A stretch of 8,954 nt of DNA from an uncultured Eubacteriales bacterium (lineage in GTDB: Bacteria; Bacillota_A; Clostridia; Saccharofermentanales; Saccharofermentanaceae). Shown piece by piece: positions 3,843 to 8,954 of this stretch. The notes under the pieces are model-generated. The model was given only the letters and a program-made list of their open reading frames with translations. It had not been told where the DNA came from and searched no databases. The stretch's first letter is position 1. Every line of letters starts with the position of its first letter. Both the position numbers and the translations under genes were made by a program. Location of the stretch: the NCBI GenBank assembly GCA_900313405.1, contig OMQY01000188.1, forward strand, positions 1 to 8,954, in the 5' to 3' direction.

Positions 3843-6020
3843 TCACAGGATGTCCCTGAGCCAGTCGATCAGGTTGTACTTGCTGAAGACGGCGACCGTT
3901 ACCAATGAGATCGTGCTCATGATCTTGATCAGGATGTCGAGGGAAGGGCCGACCGTGTCCTTCAGAGGGTCGCCGACCGTGTCACCGACAACTGCGGCGT
4001 CGTGGGCGGGGGATCCCTTCTTGTGGCCTTCGATGGCTCCTGTCTCGATGTATTTCTTACCGTTGTCCCATGCGCCGCCGGCGTTACCGGTGAAGATGGC
4101 CAGCATGATGGCGGAGATCGTAGCACCTACGAGGACACCGCCGACGAACTCGGCACCGAACAGGAAGCCGGATGCTACAGGGAAGATCAGTGCCAGCAGA
4201 GCCGGGAAACGCATCTCACGGAGAGCGCCCTGGGAGGAGATTCCGATACATGTCTTGTAGTCGGGGAGGACCTTGCCTTCGAGGAGGCCGGGGATCTCTT
4301 TGAACTGACGGCGTACTTCGTCGACCATCTTACGGGCGGCCTTGGCAACTGCTTCGATGAGGATACCGGAGAACAGGAACGGCAGTGCTGCACCGATGAT
4401 GGCGCCTGCGAGGGTGAGGGGGCTGATGACATCGAGCATGATGCTCTCGGCCGAATCGTTGTAGGAATACTGGTAGGAGTTCATCATCGAGAGCGTAGCA
4501 AGTGCGGCGGAACCGATGGCGAAGCCCTTACCGATGGCGGCTGTCGTGTTACCGACGGAGTCGAGCTTGTCCGTAATGTTACGGACGGACTCGTCGAGGT
4601 AACTCATCTCGGCGATGCCGCCTGCGTTATCTGAGATAGGTCCGTATGTATCAACGGAAACAGTAGCGGCAACGAAGCTGAGCATTCCGATGGATGCACA
4701 GGAAATACCGTACATGCCGCCTAATACGCTGGAGATGTAGATGGCGCCGCCGAGGATGAGGACGGGAGCCATACAGGACTTCATGCCGAGGGCGAGACCC
4801 TGTGTGATCGTGAGGGCGGCACCTTCGACAGAGGATCCGGCGAGGTAGCGGGTGGGCTTGTAGTCGTAGCTGGTGTAGTACTCGGCAATGGCACCGATGA
4901 TGATGCCGGCAAGAACACCGATGACGGCGCAGACCCAAGGGGATACCCAGCCTATCTTGAAGTGGATATCCTGAAGCTGCGACTTGGTGTAGTCACCGAA
5001 GATAACGTAGGTCATTACGAAGCCGAGGATGGCTGTGATGCCGGCAGATATCCAGGTGGAGAGATTGAGTTCCATGTGGGGATCTTCGGAGAGCGTCTTC
5101 TTGAGAAGGATGGACGCGATGCCGAGGATACAGGAGATAAGTCCGATTGCAGCGAAAGCAACCGGGAAGAGGAGCATGCGCTCGAGAAGCTTGGAGTTGG
5201 TAAATGCAGCGCTCTTGCCGAACAGCTCGCATGCGAGGATCGCTGCGGACATGATCGCACCGACATAACTCTCGAGGAGGTCGGCGCCGAGACCTGCGAC
5301 ATCACCGACGTTGTCGCCTACGTTATCGGCGATGGTGGCGGGGTTACGCGGGTCATCCTCGGGGATGTGCGCTTCTGTCTTACCGACGAGGTCGGCGCCC
5401 ATATCGGCAGCCTTGGTGTAGATACCGCCGCCGACACGGTTGAACAAGGCGATTACCGAGCAACCGAGGGCATAACAGGATATGGTCATTGAGAAGGGGG
5501 CGTTCAGGTCGAGCAGGCCGGGTGTGTTCTCGACGCCGTCATATACGTCGGAGATCTGACCAAGACCGTAGCCGAAGACTGAGTATACGATAAAGATGCC
5601 GAGGAGCGCGAAGCCGGCAACGCAGAGACCCATTACGGAGCCGCCCTTGAAAGCGACCTTCAGGGTGTCACCGAGCTTGTTTGTCTTACGTGCGGTGTTT
5701 GTAACGCGGACGTTGGCATATGTAGCGATCTTCATTCCGACATAACCTGCGGAAGCACTCATCGTAGCACCGATGATGAAGGCGCAGGCGCCCTGCCAGG
5801 AGATGACTGCCGCGAGGCAGACCGCGATGATCGAGCCGATGATGGCAACAACTTTGTACTCATAATTGATGAAAGTGTTGGCACCGAGACGAATTGCCTG
5901 ACCGATCTCGACCATCCTCTCTGTGCCTTCTTCGAGACGCTTGACCGAATAGAAATTGATCGCAGCGTACCCGAGGGCGAGCAGGGAAGCCAGGATGACC
6001 AGGCCCAAGAGTATACTCAT
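3843..6020 (-). CDS. hppA: Membrane-bound ion-pumping pyrophosphatase, potassium-dependent type
   Basis: 725 residues, full length for the family. It hydrolyses cytoplasmic pyrophosphate to pump Na+ or H+ out across the membrane. Visible features: multiple hydrophobic segments from residue 2 to 715; the substrate-binding signature GADLVGKTE followed by IPEDDPRNPA (208-228); DNVGDNVGD (232-240); VDTYGPISDNAGGIAEM (456-472); GNTTAAIGKG (490-499); and the C-terminal AWDNGKKYIE with GDTVGDPLKDTVGPS (650-693). The Ala pair in GNTTAA is the mark of potassium-dependent enzymes; potassium-independent ones carry Lys there. Glu250 in DLLESYVG sits where sodium-pumping enzymes such as the Thermotoga one have their Glu, so Na+ transport is likely but inferred. 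AAGGAGGG nine bases before the ATG supports the start. The gene is monocistronic, between its own promoter and terminator, and divergent from the GH2 gene. Confidence 0.97.
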   Translation of the reverse strand: MSILLGLVILASLLALGYAAINFYSVKRLEEGTERMVEIGQAIRLGANTFINYEYKVVAIIGSIIAVCLAAVISWQGACAFIIGATMSASAGYVGMKIATYANVRVTNTARKTNKLGDTLKVAFKGGSVMGLCVAGFALLGIFIVYSVFGYGLGQISDVYDGVENTPGLLDLNAPFSMTISCYALGCSVIALFNRVGGGIYTKAADMGADLVGKTEAHIPEDDPRNPATIADNVGDNVGDVAGLGADLLESYVGAIMSAAILACELFGKSAAFTNSKLLERMLLFPVAFAAIGLISCILGIASILLKKTLSEDPHMELNLSTWISAGITAILGFVMTYVIFGDYTKSQLQDIHFKIGWVSPWVCAVIGVLAGIIIGAIAEYYTSYDYKPTRYLAGSSVEGAALTITQGLALGMKSCMAPVLILGGAIYISSVLGGMYGISCASIGMLSFVAATVSVDTYGPISDNAGGIAEMSYLDESVRNITDKLDSVGNTTAAIGKGFAIGSAALATLSMMNSYQYSYNDSAESIMLDVISPLTLAGAIIGAALPFLFSGILIEAVAKAARKMVDEVRRQFKEIPGLLEGKVLPDYKTCIGISSQGALREMRFPALLALIFPVASGFLFGAEFVGGVLVGATISAIMLAIFTGNAGGAWDNGKKYIETGAIEGHKKGSPAHDAAVVGDTVGDPLKDTVGPSLDILIKIMSTISLVTVAVFSKYNLIDWLRDIL

Positions 6021-6061
6021 GATAGTGTCCCTCCTTATAAGATGTTATTGGGTATAAGTTG

Positions 6062-6089
6062 ATTATATAAAACTTTCGAGCATAAACAA
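6062..6089 (-). promoter_or_regulatory. Promoter of hppA
   Basis: Read on the minus strand: TTGTTT (-35, plus 6084-6089), a 16-base spacer and a perfect TATAAT (-10, plus 6062-6067). A run of six A residues just upstream (plus-strand T-run 6095-6100) may act as an UP element. The expected leader is about 35 bases and ends in AAGGAGGG (plus 6029-6036). Confidence 0.65.
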
Positions 6090-6215
6090 TGGACTTTTTT
6101 ATTATAAAGAAGTATTAACATCAATTTTGCCCAGATAAGTTGTAATCTTCGTGCAATAATAATCAATAGGCATAATGATACAATGTATATTGAAGATCTT
6201 TAATTGAAGGTGCAT

Positions 6216-8954
6216 ATGGAATTTGAGTATAACGTAGACGGGTTTTTCCCATACGATGCTTTCGAGAATATTTATTCCGAGAGGGTCTTTCCGGAGTTCG
6301 GTCTTGTTAAGTCTCCCTATGTCAGGGAGCTGAATTCCTGGAGGTTTATGATGGCACAGCGCCAGGGCGAGGTTCCCTTCGGCGTAGAGTCCGCATCCTT
6401 TGATGATTCGGACTGGGATATAATCAACACCCCTTCCACGATGCAGACGGAAGGATACGGACTCCCGCAGAACCTGCTCTATAACTATCCTGAGGAGCTT
6501 GAGCGGAATGCCAAGCGTAATGAGGAGAGCATCTCCGACAAGTATGTGCTCCACTCGAGCGTTGACGATAATGATGAAGTAGGCATATACAGGACGAATG
6601 TTGTTTTCGCGCCTGATGATATCGACAGGGCCATATATCTCGAGGCATCCGGAATCTGCGGCAGCTTCGCTGTTTATCTGAACGGCCAGCTCGTTGCCGA
6701 GTCTCACTCGATATTTACCCGGAAAAGGTTGCTGCTGTCTGAGACAGCGAGAGCAGGCGTTAATCTGCTGACCATCATTGTCAACAGATGGGACAGGAAC
6801 CGCCACGGGAAGATCATCAAGGATATCGCCGCATACGGTTTCAGCGGCATCTTCAGACCCCTATATATCGTAGCAGAGCCTCTGCTCGAGATGAGCGGGC
6901 TTCAGATGCGCATGGCATCGGCACCGGCGGCCTATGTTAGCCAGCTTGTTGTAGCAGATCCTTCGTCAACCGAACTGTCGACTGAATCTGCAAGAGTGTC
7001 CAGAGGCGACTATACTGTCAAAGCAGACTTCAGGCTCAGGAATCATACGGATTATCCGCTGCCTTTCTCGGTTGATGTTTTTGTGCTCGAGGCCAGAGCC
7101 GAGTATGATCCCTATAAGTTGCCTTACGTTAAACTCGCTCAGCAGAAGACGCTGACGGGTACTATTGATGCACATAAGACGATACAGGAGACGATCGACT
7201 TCGTGGCGCTTGATGTTGCCCAGTGGTCTGATGCGACTCCCGTACAGTACGATATCGTTTTCGTAGTCAAGGATTCCGAGGGCAGGACGATTACTTCCAA
7301 GAAGAAGAGGTTCGGCTTCAGGACGACCGAGATCTATACCGGTAAGCTCAATATCAATGACAGGCGTGTGCCTCTTATGCTCACCAGATACTTCGAATTC
7401 GATCCTATGGGCGGTATCGCTGCACCTTTGGACAGGATGCGTCAGGATATCATCCTTATGAAGAGATGCGGGATCAACGGTGTGATCAGTCAGGGATTCC
7501 CGGCAAGTGATGAGTTCCTTAACCTCTGTGATCAGTACGGTATCTATGTTATCGCTTCCGCTGACCGTAAAGTTATGGAAGATTATGTGCATTCAGTCCT
7601 TAACCATCCATCGGTCATTATGTGGGCACTCAATGATTACGGATATAATGCTTCTGAGTATCAGGGCATCAAGAATAAGTGTTCGGCTATAGATGACACA
7701 AGGCCGTGGTACTGCGGCGCCGACGATGCCGGTAAGGTGTCAGATCTGCCGGCGATGCCGAATGAGGGCGCTATCGTCTTCGGACCTTGGGAGGATCTCT
7801 GTCTCGACAGAGCGAACATCGTATCCAAGAATAAGACCGGAAAGAATATTTTCGAGAGCATTATGGGAAGGACTCACTTCCGTGATGATTCGGCTGAATA
7901 TAAGTGGATTCACCATGCCGATCTGGTAGGTGAGAAGCAGAAGGCGAACAGCAGCATCGGTCAGGGCATCGTAGACAGTGAACGTAACCCTCACCCGATA
8001 TATCTGGATATCAAGAAGCAGTGTCAGTCGATCAGTATTTTCGCTGCGAATGATGACCCGTTGTCGCTTACGATGCGTAATCTCCATCCGTTTGCATTTA
8101 CACCCGACCTGCTCCTTGAATGGAAGGTCATGGTTGGCGGCAATTCCGTATTGAGCGGGAAGGGAAGCATCTCTGAGATAGAACCTTACGGTATCAGGAC
8201 ATTGAGATTCCCGGCAGGCATAGCGAGATTCCTGATGGACGGCTGGGCCTCAGGCAATGCCAAGTTGATCGAGATGTATATGAATTCCATGTCGCATGAG
8301 GTTATCTTCGATATCAGTCTTAAGCTCGCGACAGATACATATTATGCCCGCGAAGGCTACGAGGTGGCTTTCTATCAGTCTGTTCTCGCCGATGAGGCGG
8401 GCAATCCCGTAGCGATCGGTAATACGGGTGACGTTAAGAGCATTGATTCCATATCCGTATCAGGGCTCATGGTCGACAGTCAGATCAATGCCAAACTGGT
8501 AAGAGATGTGAATGATCCCGATGAGATCGAGCACGACGGATCAGACGATACCGACACGGTGGAAGGTGAAGTCAGCATCTATAACGAGAATAATGTAGAG
8601 CGTATGGCACCTTCCGAGGAGATCGCTTATGGCGCAGGCTTTGAAGAGGAGAGCAGTGTATCGGCTCTGTCACAGGCCTTCAGAGTAGAAGCTACTCCGG
8701 ACAGCATTAATGTTATCAACGAGACGATGAAGGTTACATTCAGTCGTAAGACCGGCGCTGTCAACGGGATCAACCTCGGCGGTTATGAGTTCCTGAGAGG
8801 AAGCTTTATGCCAAGCTTCTACAGATGCCCTTCAAATATCGACAGAACGGACAGGAACTTTGTCCTTGCACGTACGATCTTCTCCAAGGAGAGCGATTAT
8901 GAAGAGATACAGGAGTCGCTGAAGTTCGTCGGCAGCAGGTACAGTACCGCAGGC
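6216..8954 (+). CDS. LacZ-like glycoside hydrolase family 2 protein with degenerate active site (3' end outside window)
   Basis: ATG at 6216, preceded by GAAGGTG, opens 913 codons that run off the window end with no stop. There is no signal peptide, so the protein is probably cytoplasmic. The order follows LacZ: a sugar-binding jelly-roll (about 1-220; GIYRTNVVF, YLNGQLVAES, and Y207-G-F-S-G-I-F-R like the LacZ WRMSGIFR), an Ig-like domain ending in F366-G-F-R, a reduced TIM barrel (about 375-595), a second sandwich, an acidic linker (767-814) and the start of the C-terminal beta-galactosidase domain (822 on; F868-Y-R-C-P like FTRAP). In the barrel QDIILMK (410-416), LCDQYGIYVI (437-446), NHPSVIMWAL (463-472) and RNPHP (590-594) are kept. 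The acid/base motif GNE reads N473-D474-Y475. Glu547 may correspond to the nucleophile, but the motif around it is lost. It is a likely pseudoenzyme or strongly diverged hydrolase. No clear promoter was found in 6090-6200. Confidence 0.85.
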   Translation, partial: MEFEYNVDGFFPYDAFENIYSERVFPEFGLVKSPYVRELNSWRFMMAQRQGEVPFGVESASFDDSDWDIINTPSTMQTEGYGLPQNLLYNYPEELERNAKRNEESISDKYVLHSSVDDNDEVGIYRTNVVFAPDDIDRAIYLEASGICGSFAVYLNGQLVAESHSIFTRKRLLLSETARAGVNLLTIIVNRWDRNRHGKIIKDIAAYGFSGIFRPLYIVAEPLLEMSGLQMRMASAPAAYVSQLVVADPSSTELSTESARVSRGDYTVKADFRLRNHTDYPLPFSVDVFVLEARAEYDPYKLPYVKLAQQKTLTGTIDAHKTIQETIDFVALDVAQWSDATPVQYDIVFVVKDSEGRTITSKKKRFGFRTTEIYTGKLNINDRRVPLMLTRYFEFDPMGGIAAPLDRMRQDIILMKRCGINGVISQGFPASDEFLNLCDQYGIYVIASADRKVMEDYVHSVLNHPSVIMWALNDYGYNASEYQGIKNKCSAIDDTRPWYCGADDAGKVSDLPAMPNEGAIVFGPWEDLCLDRANIVSKNKTGKNIFESIMGRTHFRDDSAEYKWIHHADLVGEKQKANSSIGQGIVDSERNPHPIYLDIKKQCQSISIFAANDDPLSLTMRNLHPFAFTPDLLLEWKVMVGGNSVLSGKGSISEIEPYGIRTLRFPAGIARFLMDGWASGNAKLIEMYMNSMSHEVIFDISLKLATDTYYAREGYEVAFYQSVLADEAGNPVAIGNTGDVKSIDSISVSGLMVDSQINAKLVRDVNDPDEIEHDGSDDTDTVEGEVSIYNENNVERMAPSEEIAYGAGFEEESSVSALSQAFRVEATPDSINVINETMKVTFSRKTGAVNGINLGGYEFLRGSFMPSFYRCPSNIDRTDRNFVLARTIFSKESDYEEIQESLKFVGSRYSTAG

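Noticed and set aside
3673..4260. Plus-strand ORF of 195 codons beginning in the repeat-rich gap
   Set aside because: It runs through the hppA terminator and the hppA 3' coding region, and shows no recognisable domain.
4002..4634. Long plus-strand ORF of 210 codons opposite hppA
   Set aside because: It is antisense to the conserved pyrophosphatase. Its product is an Asp/Glu/Gly-rich string with no domain, as expected for a shadow of a GC-biased membrane-protein gene.
4962..5492. Plus-strand ORF of 176 codons opposite hppA
   Set aside because: Same reason: it lies wholly inside the hppA reading frame on the other strand, with no ribosome binding site or family likeness.
6140..6191. Possible plus-strand promoters for the GH2-like gene (TTGTAA, CATAAT, TACAAT, TATATT)
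   Set aside because: None of the -35-like and -10-like hexamers pair at 16-18 bases, so no single promoter can be supported.
6102..6806. Minus-strand ORF of 234 codons opposite the start of the GH2-like gene
   Set aside because: The plus-strand frame carries clear LacZ-type domains over 913 codons. The minus-strand product has no family signature and would overlap the hppA promoter region.
6966..7592. Minus-strand ORF of 208 codons inside the GH2-like gene
   Set aside because: Shadow of the plus-strand gene; no start signals and no recognisable features.

Overview
The window looks like chromosomal DNA from an anaerobic Firmicute of the class Clostridia. The lineage call is an inference. It rests on a potassium-type membrane pyrophosphatase, an exported leucine-rich-repeat protein with paired DUF4214 domains, GGAGG-type ribosome binding sites and intermediate base composition. 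No RNA gene, CRISPR array, insertion sequence or phage structural gene was found.

Layout, left to right. Positions 1-1323 (+) hold the 3' part of a large surface or secreted protein: leucine-rich repeats, a Thr-Pro-Lys linker, then two DUF4214 domains. It is followed by a hairpin terminator, a possible 28-residue single-pass membrane microprotein (1379-1465) and a second, stronger terminator (1499-1524). A good promoter (1543-1571) then drives a type II toxin-antitoxin pair: a ribbon-helix-helix type antitoxin (1594-1863) and a RelE/ParE-type toxin (1873-2175). Next comes an unrecognised tail-anchored membrane protein (2266-2727, +). Its start lies right behind an extended -10 promoter that overlaps a perfect inverted repeat. 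It converges with, and overlaps by 17 bases, a minus-strand gene (2711-3499) whose C-terminal half resembles a PD-(D/E)XK nuclease fold.

The only gene-free stretch over 300 bases (3500-3842) is not empty. It holds a perfect tandem 10-base repeat, two homologous hairpin-forming elements of about 52 bases, and the terminator of the next minus-strand gene. That gene (3843-6020, -) is a full-length membrane pyrophosphatase, hppA, with its own promoter and ribosome binding site.

Divergent from hppA, positions 6216 to the window end (+) carry 913 codons of an open reading frame with the LacZ-like (GH2 beta-galactosidase) domain order. Its active site is badly eroded: the acid/base glutamate position reads Tyr (or Asp), the metal-binding and substrate-binding positions are changed, and part of the barrel is missing. 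It is most likely a GH2 pseudoenzyme or a strongly diverged enzyme, and it is the most unusual gene here.

The genes do not form one pathway. The middle part (toxin-antitoxin, tail-anchored protein, nuclease-like protein, repeat-rich regulatory DNA) reads as a small accessory island. It lies between the surface-protein gene and the housekeeping hppA/GH2 divergent pair.
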